Below, piece after piece: positions 40,758 through 49,672 of a DNA stretch of 64,000 bases. The position numbers and the translations under genes were made by a program. The stretch comes from an uncultured Erythrobacter sp. (GTDB lineage Bacteria > Pseudomonadota > Alphaproteobacteria > Sphingomonadales > Sphingomonadaceae). Under the pieces are notes generated by a model, which did not search any database, was not told the origin of the DNA, and was given only the letters and a program-made list of their open reading frames with translations. Positions within the stretch are counted from its first letter, which is position 1; each line of letters opens with the position of its first letter. The stretch spans positions 954,501 through 1,018,500 of the forward strand of contig CANMTU010000001.1 in NCBI GenBank assembly GCA_947501005.1. Reading direction: 5' to 3'.

Positions 40758-41587
40758 TGCGCTGGGCCGGGGCGCTGGCCCTGCTTCTCGCAGGCGGATG
40801 CGGGGGCGGCGATCCGGCGCCCCCCGCACGATCCTCCTCCGCGGTTCAGGCCGCGCCCACCATCGTCAGCCTCAATCCCTGCACCGACGCGATCCTCGCA
40901 CGGGTCACCGGGCCGGGCCAGTTGCTGGCGATTTCGCATTACAGCAAGGATCCGCGCAGCACCTCCATGCCGGCCGCCGAGGCCGCGCGATACCGGGCGA
41001 CCGGGGGGACGGTGGAAGAGGTGCTGGCCCTGCGGCCGGATGTGGTGGTCGCCTCGACCTTTCTCGCGCCCGCGACCCGCGCGGCGCTGGACGATCTCGG
41101 CCTGCGCGTCGTGACCTTCGGCGCCGCCTCCTCGATTGCGGAGAGCGAGGCGCAGATCCGCGAACTCGCCGCGCTGGCGGGGCATGAGGGGCAGGGCGAA
41201 CAGATGATTGCCGCCATCCGGCAGGCACTGGCGAAAGCGCGCGCGAACCCTGCACAGGTCGAGGCGGCGCTGTGGCAACCGGGCGGTATCGTTCCAGGAA
41301 AAGCCTCGCTTATCAGCGATTTGCTGCGCAGCACGGGCTTCGTCAGCTATTCCGCCAGACGCGGCATGGCGCAGGGCGATTACCTTTCGCTGGAACAGGT
41401 CGTCGCGGACCCGCCGGAAATCCTGCTGGTTGCGGGCAGCGAGGAGGGGCAGCGGCATCCGGTGCTGGGCGATCTGCCCGCCATGCGCCGCGAACCGCTC
41501 GACACGCGCCTCCTCTACTGCGGCGGACCGACGATCATTCGCACGGCCGAACGGCTGGCCGAGATCCGCCGGGGAACCGCCGGGTGA
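40757..41587 (+). CDS. btuF: Vitamin B12 substrate-binding lipoprotein
   Basis: The 276-residue product is a class III periplasmic binding protein: lipobox LLLAGGC (Cys near residue 15), then TIVSLNPCTDAIL, GTVEEVLALRPDVVV and a long connecting helix. BtuF delivers B12 to BtuCD; here it appears lipid-anchored. The operon with btuB and a cobalamin riboswitch supports the substrate. ATG 40757 overlaps the btuB stop, and its stop overlaps btuC. Confidence 0.88.
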   Translation: MRWAGALALLLAGGCGGGDPAPPARSSSAVQAAPTIVSLNPCTDAILARVTGPGQLLAISHYSKDPRSTSMPAAEAARYRATGGTVEEVLALRPDVVVASTFLAPATRAALDDLGLRVVTFGAASSIAESEAQIRELAALAGHEGQGEQMIAAIRQALAKARANPAQVEAALWQPGGIVPGKASLISDLLRSTGFVSYSARRGMAQGDYLSLEQVVADPPEILLVAGSEEGQRHPVLGDLPAMRREPLDTRLLYCGGPTIIRTAERLAEIRRGTAG

Positions 41588-42537
41588 ACCGCGCCGCGCT
41601 TATCTTCGGGGCGCTGCTGCTGCTCGCCCTGCCGCTGTCGCTGCTGGCGGGTCGCGTGTGGATCGATCCGGCGACGACTCCCAACGCCGCGCTGATTCTG
41701 GGCGAGTTGCGCTTGCCCCGTGCCGTGCTGGCCGCGGTCGTCGGCGCCGGGCTGGGGGCGAGCGGGGCGGCCATGCAGGGCTATCTGCGCAATCCGCTGG
41801 CCGATCCGGGCCTGTTCGGCATCGCGCCCGGCGCGGCGCTGGGCGCGGTGACGGCGCTGTTCTTCGGATATGCGGCCAGTCCTTATCTCCTGCCACTGTT
41901 CGCCCTGCTCGGCGCGGGCGGGGCAATGGCGCTGCTCGCGGCGATTGCCGGGCGGACGGGGGGGATCGCCCTGTTCACGCTGGCCGGCCTGATGATCGCG
42001 AGCCTTGCCGGGGCGCTGACCGCGCTCGCAATCTCCATGGCGCCCAACGCCTTCGCGATGAGCGAGATCGTGCTGTGGCTCAATGGCGCGCTGACCGACC
42101 GCAGCTGGCGCGAGGTGTGGATCGCCGCCCCGCTGGTGCTGCCGGGCATCGCGGTGCTGTGGCGGGCTGGACGCGCTCTCGATGCACTGATGCTGGGAGA
42201 TGCGGCGGCGCGCTCGCTGGGTGTGGATACCGGGCGGCTGCTGTGGCTGCTGGTCGTCGGCGTAGGCCTGACGGTGGGGGCGGGGGTCGCGGTGGCCGGG
42301 ATCATCGGTTTCGTCGGCCTCATCGTGCCCCACCTCGTTCGCCCGCTGACCGATCGGCGGCCCTCGCAGCTGATCCTGCCGAGCGCGCTGGCGGGCGCCT
42401 TGCTGGTCGTGATCGCGGACAGTTTCGTGCGCATCCTGCCGCTCGTCACCGAATTGCGGCTGGGCATCGCGCTCAGCCTGATCGGCGCACCGTTCTTCCT
42501 GTGGCTGCTGCTGCGGATGCGGCGGGGGTTGGCATGA
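41584..42537 (+). CDS. btuC: Vitamin B12 ABC transporter permease
   Basis: The 317-residue product is a FecCD/BtuC-type permease with about ten membrane segments: LGELRLPRAVLAAVVGAGLGASGAAMQG, RNPLADPGLFGIAPGA, and the coupling motif GFVGLIVPHLVR near residues 243-254. GTG 41584 overlaps the btuF stop (GTGA). It pairs with btuD. Confidence 0.93.
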   Translation: MNRAALIFGALLLLALPLSLLAGRVWIDPATTPNAALILGELRLPRAVLAAVVGAGLGASGAAMQGYLRNPLADPGLFGIAPGAALGAVTALFFGYAASPYLLPLFALLGAGGAMALLAAIAGRTGGIALFTLAGLMIASLAGALTALAISMAPNAFAMSEIVLWLNGALTDRSWREVWIAAPLVLPGIAVLWRAGRALDALMLGDAAARSLGVDTGRLLWLLVVGVGLTVGAGVAVAGIIGFVGLIVPHLVRPLTDRRPSQLILPSALAGALLVVIADSFVRILPLVTELRLGIALSLIGAPFFLWLLLRMRRGLA

Positions 42538-43283
42538 TCCTGGCGGCGCGCGACGTCAGCCTGCACGACCGGCTGCGGGACGTTTCGGTCGCGCTCCAGC
42601 CCGGCCGGATCACGGCGATCTGCGGGCCGAACGGGGCGGGCAAGTCGACCCTGCTGGAATGCCTCGCCGGGCTGCTCACGCCAAATGCGGGCGGCGTGGA
42701 ACTGGGCGGAGAGACGCTGGCGAAAATGCCCGCTAGGGCTCGTGCGCGCCGCATCGGTTATCTGCCGCAACAGGGCGAGATCGCGTGGGACGTGCCGGTG
42801 CGCAGCCTCATCGAACTCGGCCGCCTGCCGCATGGCGACCGCCGACGCGAACCGGTCGATGCCGCGATCCGCGCGCTCGACCTCGAGGCGTTCGAGGCTC
42901 GGCGCGCGCAATCGCTTTCCGGTGGGGAGACCGCGCGCGTCCTGCTTGCGCGCGTCCTGGCGGGCGAACCGCAATGGATCCTCGCCGACGAACCGCTTGC
43001 CGCGCTCGACCTCGCGCATCAGCTTGCCCTGATCGGTCACCTGCGCCGCGCCGCCACGGCAGGGGCGGGCGTCGTCATCGTGCTGCACGATCTGGCCATC
43101 GCGCGAAACCATGCGGACCACGTCGTCCTGATGCATGAAGGCCGGATCGCGCAAAGCGGGCCGGCACCCCAAGCCTTGCACGAGGACGCGATCGAGGCGG
43201 TGTTCGGGGTGGGATGCGAATGGATCGGCGAAGCGGGGCGTTATGCGCTCTCGCCTCGGCCTGTCGCAACCGCACGCGCCTAA
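42534..43283 (+). CDS. btuD: Vitamin B12 ABC transporter ATPase
   Basis: The 249-residue product powers BtuC. It has Walker A GPNGAGKST near residues 32-40, a Q-loop in RIGYLPQQGE, signature LSGGETAR, Walker B WILADEP and the H-loop VLHDLA. ATG 42534 overlaps the btuC stop (ATGA). Confidence 0.93.
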   Translation: MILAARDVSLHDRLRDVSVALQPGRITAICGPNGAGKSTLLECLAGLLTPNAGGVELGGETLAKMPARARARRIGYLPQQGEIAWDVPVRSLIELGRLPHGDRRREPVDAAIRALDLEAFEARRAQSLSGGETARVLLARVLAGEPQWILADEPLAALDLAHQLALIGHLRRAATAGAGVVIVLHDLAIARNHADHVVLMHEGRIAQSGPAPQALHEDAIEAVFGVGCEWIGEAGRYALSPRPVATARA

Positions 43284-43382
43284 CCTTTCCGGCGGGGCGT
43301 CGCGCGAGCACATCCGCAAGGTCGCACCTCCCCCCTTTCCCAGCCAAGCGGCACTTCGCCTGTCCGCCGGCGTTGACCCTGC

Positions 43383-43679
43383 ATGGCCCGCGACGATCTG
43401 ATCGAGGACTGGTTCGTCCTCACCCGCGAAACCATGCCGGCGCTCGCGGCGGAGCGGGGGCGGCCGGTGCGCCTCGACCATTGTTTCCAGCGCATCCTGC
43501 TCGACAATGCGGTCGGCGCCCGGTGGCGCGACAGGATCGCCGCCCCGGCCTATCGCCACGCGACGGACGCGCAGCTCCAACGCGCCCTCGAACTCGGGCG
43601 CGCGGTCGTGGCGGGCGCACAGGATTTGGCGACGCTCAACCGCCGGTCGCTGGAATGGCGCGGCAAACGGGTTCGCTGA
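43383..43679 (+). CDS. Small conserved-type protein of unknown function
   Basis: The 98-residue product begins MARDDLIEDWFVLTRETMP and has DHCFQRILLDNAVGARW in the middle and ALNRRSLEWRG near the end; the family is one I recognise as a recurring small alphaproteobacterial protein without a proven role. It follows btuD by 99 bases on the same strand. No signal peptide or membrane segment. Confidence 0.6.
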   Translation: MARDDLIEDWFVLTRETMPALAAERGRPVRLDHCFQRILLDNAVGARWRDRIAAPAYRHATDAQLQRALELGRAVVAGAQDLATLNRRSLEWRGKRVR

Positions 43680-43737
43680 CGCCGACGCGGCCGGGAAGGG
43701 CGTTCAAATTCCCGCGATCCGGCGCTACGGCGATCGG

Positions 43738-44733
43738 ATGCCAACTTCCCCTGTTTTAGCCGAGCCCTATTGGCTGCCCCACCGGATCGACGTGGCGGCC
43801 AGAACCGTCGAATTCATCCGCATTGCGCGCGGCGCGTTCGACGATCCGGTGTTCCTCGCTCAGCGTGAGGTCCAGCCTGCGGATCGCGGCTTCGCGACAT
43901 GGGACGAGATTACCGCCGGCGAACCGCCCATGCCCCCGGTCTGCTTCATCTTCCACACCGCCTTCTGCCGTTCGACCCTGCTGGCCCGCGCGCTCGACAT
44001 GCCGGGGAAGGGTCTGGGCCTGAGCGAGCCGGGCCTGTTCGCCGGTCTCGCGAACGCGCAGGGCCGCGCCGATCACCTGATCCGCCCGCTGGTCGCCCTG
44101 CTGGCCCGCTCGCCCGGCAATGCCGAGATCGCCTTCGTCAAGCCGACCAACCATGCCAACCGGCTGATGCCCGCACTCCTGAAAGCAGTGCCGGAAGCGC
44201 GGGCGATCCTGATGACGAACGGCCTGCCGCAATTCCTTGGGGCGGTGGCGCGCAAGGGGCTGATGGGGCGGCGCTGGGGGCGGCAATTGCTCCTCGAAAT
44301 GCAGGCCTATGCCGGGCTCGACCTGGGGATGGATTCGCGCGAGACGTTCGCGATGACGGATATGCAGGCGGCGGGCCTCGCCTGGTTTCTGGCGCAGCGC
44401 TGGTTCGCCCTGCATCGTGCGGGCGAGGTGCCGGGGGTTGCGCCCGATCGGCTGGCGGTCCTCGACGGCGATCGGTTCGACCGCGAACGCGCGCGGACCT
44501 TGGAGGCGGCATTCGCCTTCGCCGGGTCCGCTCTGGCGTCCGACGCGGCGGCGGCGCGGGCGAGTTCGCCCGTCTTCACCACCCACGCAAAATCGGGCGC
44601 GGCGTTTTCCGGCGACGATGCCGATGCCGCCAGCCCCCGGTTCGCCGAGGAGGTCGGTCAGGTGGGCCAGTGGATCGAGGCCATCGCGAAGCAGACCGGG
44701 CTCGACCTGCCGCTGCGCCACGATCTGTTCTGA
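43738..44733 (+). CDS. Sulfotransferase-like P-loop protein
   Basis: The 331-residue product has a 5'-phosphosulfate-loop-like FIFHTAFCRST at residues 70-80 and further segments in the order expected of PAPS-dependent sulfotransferases (AFVKPTNHANRL, ARAILMTNGLPQFL). The match is to the general fold and not to a named enzyme; the acceptor is unknown. ATG 43738 is chosen as the first start after the preceding gene. A terminator follows the stop. Confidence 0.55.
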   Translation: MPTSPVLAEPYWLPHRIDVAARTVEFIRIARGAFDDPVFLAQREVQPADRGFATWDEITAGEPPMPPVCFIFHTAFCRSTLLARALDMPGKGLGLSEPGLFAGLANAQGRADHLIRPLVALLARSPGNAEIAFVKPTNHANRLMPALLKAVPEARAILMTNGLPQFLGAVARKGLMGRRWGRQLLLEMQAYAGLDLGMDSRETFAMTDMQAAGLAWFLAQRWFALHRAGEVPGVAPDRLAVLDGDRFDRERARTLEAAFAFAGSALASDAAAARASSPVFTTHAKSGAAFSGDDADAASPRFAEEVGQVGQWIEAIAKQTGLDLPLRHDLF

Positions 44734-44741
44734 GGACACGA

Positions 44742-44776
44742 AAAAGCCCGCCGCCGGTGATCCGGGGCGGGCTTTT
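44742..44776. terminator. Bidirectional terminator
   Basis: aaaagcccgcc (44742-44752) pairs perfectly with ggcgggctttt (44766-44776). A run of A on one side and T on the other lets it serve both the + gene ending at 44733 and the - gene ending at 44795. Confidence 0.85.
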
Positions 44777-44794
44777 CCTGGTGTGCGGGACGGA

Positions 44795-47080
44795 TCAGTT
44801 GCGGATCGTGCCCGCGCCCGCATCGGTCGCGCCCGCCGGGCCGTCATCCGATACCGAGCCGGTTTCCTCTTCGCCCGGGACCAGCCCGCGTGCTTCCAGC
44901 ATCGGCTGCACGTCCGGGCGGCGCCCGGCGAAGTTTTCGAACATGTCGAAATAGTCCATCGTTCCGCCGCGGCTCAGCACGGTTTCGCGATAATGGTCGC
45001 CGTTCGCGCGGGTCAGGCCGCCATTGTCCATGAACCACTTGCGGCTGTCACGGTCGAGCATCTCGGTCCACAGATAGCTGTAATACCCGGCGCTGTAACC
45101 GGCGGGCGAGCTGAAGATGTGGTTGAAATAGGTGCTGCGATAGCGTGGCGGCACGAGATCGATTTCCAGCCCCAGTTCCTCGAGCGAACGGCGTTCGAAC
45201 GCGGAGACCTCGGCAGGCGTGTCGATCGCGGCGGCCTCTTCGGCGGACAGCGCGCTCCACTTCATGTCGAGCAGCGCCGCGGCGACGACTTCACCGAAAT
45301 CATAGCCCTGGTTGTAACGCCCCGCCGCCTCGATCTTCTCGATCATGGCGTTGGGGATCGTCTCGCCGGTTTCGACATGCTTGGCGTAATTGCTCAGCAC
45401 CGAGGGGTAGGTCGCCCACACCTCGTTCACCTGGCTGGGATATTCGACGAAGTCGCGCGCCGTCGCCGTGCCCGACAGGCTGGCATATTTCTGGTCGGCG
45501 AAGAAGCCGTGCAGCGCGTGGCCGAATTCGTGGAACATCGTGTTGACGTTGTCGAAACTGACGAGCTGAGGCTGGCCGGCCGGTGCCTTGGGAATGTTCA
45601 GCACGTTGTAGATGACCGGCTTGGTGCCGCGCAGATGGCTCTGGTCGACGAAGTTCGACATCCACGCCCCACCCCGCTTGGACGGACGCTGGAACGGATC
45701 GAAATAGAAGATGCCGAGCTGCGAGCCGTCCCTGTCCATCACGTCGTAGGTGGTGACGTCGGGGTGATAGACCGGCAGGTCGGTACGCTTCTTGAAGGTC
45801 AGGCCGTAAAGCTGGTTGGCGGCGTAGAACACCCCGTCTTCCAGCACCTTGTCGAGCTGGAAATACTGCATCATGGCGTCTTCGTCGAGGTCGAAGCGCT
45901 GCGCCTTCACCTCGTTGGCATAGCGATACCAGTCCCACGGCCGCACGTCGAAATCGCCGCCCTCGCTGGCGATGACCTTGTTGAGCTCTTCCGCCTCGCG
46001 CCGCTGGGTGGCGGCAAGGGCGGGGACCATCTGGCCCATGAAGTCGAGCGCGGTCTTGGGATTTTCCGCCATCCGGTCCCACATGGCGTAGGTCGCCCAG
46101 TCGTTTTCGCCGAACAGGGCGGCCTTCTGCGCGCGCAGGGCGGCGATGCGGGCCACCAGCGTGCGGGTATCGTATTTCGGATTGGTCCCGTCGGCCCGGT
46201 TGTAGGACGCCTTGAACAGCTTTTCGCGCGCGGCCCGGTTCTCCATCGAGGGCAACAGGGGTTGCTGCGTCGTGTTCTGGAGCGCGATGGCGAACTTGCC
46301 CGGCATACCGCGTTCCGCCGCGAGATCGGCCGCCGCCTTGATGTCCGCATCGGACAGGCCGGCGAGCTGCTCGCGGCTGTCGTAGATCACGGCCTGTTCG
46401 TTGGTCGCGGTGCGCAGCATCTGGCCGAACTCGGTGGTCAGCGTGGTGAGCTGCGAATTGATCGCCTTCACCTGCTCGCGCTGCGCATCGGTGAGCATGG
46501 CGCCGGCATGGACCATGCCTTCATACGTATCCTCGAGCAGCTTGGCGTCTTCCGGCGTCAGGCTCATCGCGGCGCGATTGTCGTACACCGTCTTCACCCG
46601 CTCGAACAGCGCGGGATTGAGGGAGATCGCATCGTAATGCGCGGTCAGCTTGGGGCCGATCTCGGTATCGATCTGGTCCAGCCGGTCGGTCGTGTTGGCG
46701 CCGGTCAGCGTGTAGAACACCGAGGAGACACGGCCCAGCATCCGGCCCGATTCCTCCAGCGCCACGATGGTGTTGGCAAAGGTCGGCGCGGCGGGGTTGT
46801 TGACGATCGCGTCGATCTCGGCCGACTGGATCGCCATGCCCTGTTCGAAGGCGGGGACGTAGTCGTCCTCGCTGATCTTGGTGAAGTCCGGCGCCTGCAG
46901 GGGCAGGGTGCTGTCGGACGCGAAATAGCCGGTTCCTTGCGGGATGGCGGCGGTCGCACTGGTGCGCGTATCGCTGGCGGATGCGGTATCCATGGTGCCT
47001 CCGGGCATGGTGGAGCAGGCACCCAGCAGGGCGGCGCTCGCGAGAAGGGGGGTCGTGCTGGCCAGGAAATGGGCCTTCAT
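44795..47080 (-). CDS. dcp: M3-family peptidyl-dipeptidase, lipoprotein
   Basis: The 761-residue product is a zinc metallopeptidase of the thimet/Dcp family. The active site is HEFGH at 517-521 in MFHEFGHALHGFF, with the third ligand in the downstream helix. ATG 47080 (GGAGA upstream) gives MKAHFLASTTPLLASAALLGAC, a lipobox with Cys near residue 22, so the enzyme is probably periplasmic and membrane-anchored, unlike cytoplasmic E. coli Dcp. The C-terminus has an acidic/Gly-rich tail. It likely removes dipeptides from peptide C-termini. Confidence 0.88.
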   Translation of the reverse strand: MKAHFLASTTPLLASAALLGACSTMPGGTMDTASASDTRTSATAAIPQGTGYFASDSTLPLQAPDFTKISEDDYVPAFEQGMAIQSAEIDAIVNNPAAPTFANTIVALEESGRMLGRVSSVFYTLTGANTTDRLDQIDTEIGPKLTAHYDAISLNPALFERVKTVYDNRAAMSLTPEDAKLLEDTYEGMVHAGAMLTDAQREQVKAINSQLTTLTTEFGQMLRTATNEQAVIYDSREQLAGLSDADIKAAADLAAERGMPGKFAIALQNTTQQPLLPSMENRAAREKLFKASYNRADGTNPKYDTRTLVARIAALRAQKAALFGENDWATYAMWDRMAENPKTALDFMGQMVPALAATQRREAEELNKVIASEGGDFDVRPWDWYRYANEVKAQRFDLDEDAMMQYFQLDKVLEDGVFYAANQLYGLTFKKRTDLPVYHPDVTTYDVMDRDGSQLGIFYFDPFQRPSKRGGAWMSNFVDQSHLRGTKPVIYNVLNIPKAPAGQPQLVSFDNVNTMFHEFGHALHGFFADQKYASLSGTATARDFVEYPSQVNEVWATYPSVLSNYAKHVETGETIPNAMIEKIEAAGRYNQGYDFGEVVAAALLDMKWSALSAEEAAAIDTPAEVSAFERRSLEELGLEIDLVPPRYRSTYFNHIFSSPAGYSAGYYSYLWTEMLDRDSRKWFMDNGGLTRANGDHYRETVLSRGGTMDYFDMFENFAGRRPDVQPMLEARGLVPGEEETGSVSDDGPAGATDAGAGTIRN

Positions 47081-47208
47081 GATCTCTCCAATAATCTGTA
47101 GCAAGGCGGCGATAGGCAGGATGCCCGCCGCGGGAAACACTCGGTATGTATCAGGTGCCGGTTGAACCGCAGATTGCGCAAGAGCGCAACATCATTTCCG
47201 CCCATCCC

Positions 47209-47850
47209 TCACAGCCGCCGGCCGAGCCCGCGCTGCGTACGGTCCTTCGCGGCGCGCGCCGCTTCCATCAGGGCCTGGCGGTTGACCGTCACCAGCCGGG
47301 GCCGCCCGCCCTGCCGGTCCACCACCAGCCACAGCGAGCCGAGCTCGAAATAGGCGCCCTGCCGGTTCTCCACCGTGATCTGCGACAGGTCGAGCCGGAC
47401 GAGCGCGTCGAGCACGGCGGGGTCGAACACCTCGTCGAACATCGCGCCGATCTCCTGCGCGCCGAGTTCGCGGCGCCGGCCCGCATCGTCGATATAGAGC
47501 AGGGGGAAGCCGATCGCATCGATCAGGCGCGCCTCGTCCCGGCTCTGTGCCGCGGTGCGCAGGGTGTCGATCGCGGCGCGGAACTCGCTCGGCGTGGTGC
47601 CGGTCGCGCAGGAAATCGCGCCGCCCCGCGCCCGGTCGTTCGCGCGGTCGAAATCGATGTCGGGCGCGGTCTGGGCCGACCACAGCAGCAACAGGCAGTC
47701 CTGCGCCGGATCGGGCGCCGCGCCGCTCCGCACCGCTTCGAGCAATTGCGGATCGTCGGCGGGCGAGGCGGGTTCGCCTGAACCGCAGGCGGCGAGGGCG
47801 GCAGCGAGGGCGGCGGTAAATGCCAGCGCAAGGGGGTGCGGCGTTCTCAT
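47209..47850 (-). CDS. Lipoprotein of unknown function
   Basis: The 213-residue product starts MRTPHPLALAFTAALAAALAAC, a lipoprotein signal with Cys near 22. The mature part has a further Cys pair (DCLLLLW and ISCATG). No domain is recognised. ATG 47850 overlaps the stop of thpR (ATGA), so it is translated with it. A perfect hairpin at 47174-47189 (ttgcgc/gcgcaa) lies downstream, before dcp. Confidence 0.65.
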   Translation of the reverse strand: MRTPHPLALAFTAALAAALAACGSGEPASPADDPQLLEAVRSGAAPDPAQDCLLLLWSAQTAPDIDFDRANDRARGGAISCATGTTPSEFRAAIDTLRTAAQSRDEARLIDAIGFPLLYIDDAGRRRELGAQEIGAMFDEVFDPAVLDALVRLDLSQITVENRQGAYFELGSLWLVVDRQGGRPRLVTVNRQALMEAARAAKDRTQRGLGRRL

Positions 47851-48392
47851 GGTTCGTGTCGGGCCGGAAAGGTCATGACCGGTTCGTAGATCGAGCCGGA
47901 CGGGCGCAGATGGCTTTCATACAGGCGGAACGCATCGCAGGTGAAATGCCCGGCCTGCAATTCGGCGGTCCGGGCGAGGAAGGGCGCGATGGTCCCGCTG
48001 CTCGTATTGAGGCGGGCGATCGTGATGTGCGGCGCGAATTTGCGATGTTCCGGTTCCAAGCCGATTTCGACGCAGGCCCGCTCGACCTGCTGGCGCAGGG
48101 CGAGGAGGGGCGGGGTGCGTTCGATATCGGCGAACAGTGTATGGGCACGCCCCTTGCGCTCGAACCGGCCGGTGCCGGCCACGGTAATCGGGAAAGGCGC
48201 GAAACGGATGGCGGCGAGCGCCTCGGCAATGTCGTTCGCCTGGTGGCGATCGACCTCCCCGATATAGCGCAGGGTGAGATGCAGCTGATCGTCCTCCTGC
48301 CAGCGCGCCTCGCGCACGCCTTCCATTAAGTCGAGCAGGGCATCGCGGACCGCCTCGGGCGGGCGGATGGCGACGAACAGGCGATGCGACAT
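47847..48392 (-). CDS. thpR: 2'-5' RNA ligase-type RNA 2',3'-cyclic phosphodiesterase
   Basis: ThpR opens 2',3'-cyclic phosphates of RNA and can join RNA halves in vitro. The 181-residue product has both HxTx motifs: HLTL at 38-41 and HITI at 122-125, the catalytic pair of the 2H phosphoesterase fold. It begins MSHRLFVAIRPPEAV. It lies 15 bases after the lysozyme gene. Confidence 0.92.
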   Translation of the reverse strand: MSHRLFVAIRPPEAVRDALLDLMEGVREARWQEDDQLHLTLRYIGEVDRHQANDIAEALAAIRFAPFPITVAGTGRFERKGRAHTLFADIERTPPLLALRQQVERACVEIGLEPEHRKFAPHITIARLNTSSGTIAPFLARTAELQAGHFTCDAFRLYESHLRPSGSIYEPVMTFPARHEP

Positions 48393-48407
48393 GGTGGGCC
48401 GGGCGCG

Positions 48408-49325
48408 TCAGGCGGTGTTGCGGCGCGGCGCCGTCTCGCGCGGGTCTTCGTAAGAGGCCTCGGTGAAGATCTGTGCGCGGCGTTCGCTGCGATATTCCAG
48501 CCCGCGCGCGATCTTGCCCCGTGCCGTGGTGTAGCGCAGCTCGTCGGCCATGGCGGCGTAGTCGCCATTCGCGATCGCCTCGTTCAGCCGCGGGCTGCGC
48601 CGTTCGCCAACCCCGCCTTCGCCGACATTGTAGACGAGATCGAGCAGGGCATCGAACTCGTGCTGGAACAGCGGCAGGTCGCCGACCAGCGAGCGCACCC
48701 CGTCGGCGGCGGTCGCGAGATCGCGTTCGAGGAAGGCGAGTACCTGCTCCTCGTCGATCCTGTCGCCCACGCGCAACCCGTCATGCGGGGTGACGAGATG
48801 GCCGACGCCGACGGTGGGATAGCCCGCGACATCGCGATAGACCCGGTAGCGCACGCCCTCTTCCTCGATCAGCGCGCGCTTGAAGGTATCGCTCGGCACC
48901 ATGGCGCTGGGGGGCAGGCGAATGCCCTCCCGCTCGTTCGTTTCCATCTCGAGGGCATTGTCGCCCGGCGTGAAATCGGGCGCGGTAAAGGCTGCAAGGC
49001 TGAGGGCGCCGGCCCCCATCAGCATGCTCGCCTGCTTGCGGACCGAGCGGTGCGGCGAAATGCCGAACGCCCTGGCCGCGGCCTGCCGGGCACGCGCGAG
49101 TTCGCGCCGCCGGTCGCGGGTCGCCGCGATGCGGTGGCGCAGCGGCCGGCCCTTGCTCTCGTTCTTGCCCGCAGCGGTAGCGCGCTCGTCCTCCAGCGGG
49201 CGGTTGAGTTCGTCCAGGAGGCGCTGCATCGTTTCGCTGTCGGCGTTCCGGTTTCCTGCTCCGGACGTGGTCGAACCGGCTGGCGGCACCTGTTCGGTGC
49301 CGGTTGATCTGGCGGGTCGGTTCAT
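48408..49325 (-). CDS. Membrane-anchored GH24 lysozyme
   Basis: The 305-residue product has a charged, Arg-rich N-terminal region (1-98), one membrane segment (about 99-116, ASMLMGAGALSLAAFTAP) and a phage-type lysozyme domain. The T4-lysozyme-like triad is visible as Glu156, Asp165 and Thr171 in EEGVRYRVYRDVAGYPTVGVGH. Such domains cut peptidoglycan. No holin, spanin or other phage gene is near, so it looks like a host cell-wall enzyme. ATG 49325 is the chosen start; the frame upstream is not protein-like. Confidence 0.8.
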   Translation of the reverse strand: MNRPARSTGTEQVPPAGSTTSGAGNRNADSETMQRLLDELNRPLEDERATAAGKNESKGRPLRHRIAATRDRRRELARARQAAARAFGISPHRSVRKQASMLMGAGALSLAAFTAPDFTPGDNALEMETNEREGIRLPPSAMVPSDTFKRALIEEEGVRYRVYRDVAGYPTVGVGHLVTPHDGLRVGDRIDEEQVLAFLERDLATAADGVRSLVGDLPLFQHEFDALLDLVYNVGEGGVGERRSPRLNEAIANGDYAAMADELRYTTARGKIARGLEYRSERRAQIFTEASYEDPRETAPRRNTA

Positions 49326-49637
49326 CGAAATGGCCCTTCGTTGCGGCTTCGCGGGGGCGCTTCGGCGATGACCGTTCGCGGTTCTCGTTCGCCCGCGCAC
49401 CCGCATAAAAAGAATGTCATGTATCAAGGTAACGAACGACCGGGCGCGAAGTATCCACGCTTCACCGAAAGCAGGCCACGCATCGGGCGGTCGCGCGTTG
49501 CGGCCGGTTGGGGCATGGTGGGGGCACAAGAACTCCCTTCGCCGGTTGAGCCGCGCGCAAGGCGCCCCATATTTGGCATCGAACCAGAACCGTCGATGCA
49601 CGTTCTCGTCGCTATGCCCGGTCGCTATCCAATGCGC
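49326..49637. other. Divergent intergenic region between the lysozyme gene and uvrA
   Basis: No gene is supported. It must hold the promoter of the minus-strand lysozyme unit; TTACCT and TTTATG at 17 bases spacing near 49400-49430 on the minus strand are a weak candidate. The right end holds the uvrA promoter, listed separately. Confidence 0.3.
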
Positions 49638-49666
49638 TTGACCCGCGCGAACACTTCAGGAACACG
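49638..49666 (+). promoter_or_regulatory. uvrA promoter with LexA (SOS) box
   Basis: GAAC (49649-49652), seven bases, GAAC (49660-49663) is exactly the alphaproteobacterial LexA operator. It overlaps a TTGACC -35 (49638-49643) and its -10 position, where AACACG is a poor hexamer. The predicted transcription start falls at or next to the uvrA ATG (49673), so the message may be leaderless; there is no Shine-Dalgarno sequence. LexA binding here would block RNA polymerase until DNA damage. Confidence 0.75.
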
Positions 49667-49672
49667 CCCCAC

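Noticed and set aside
41208-43283. Single 691-residue frame across btuC and btuD
   Set aside because: Only the last 249 residues (from ATG 42534) are protein-like; the rest is a wrong-frame reading of btuF and btuC.
48408-49325. Lysozyme gene as a sign of a prophage
   Set aside because: No integrase, holin, capsid, tail or terminase gene lies nearby and base composition is like the host.
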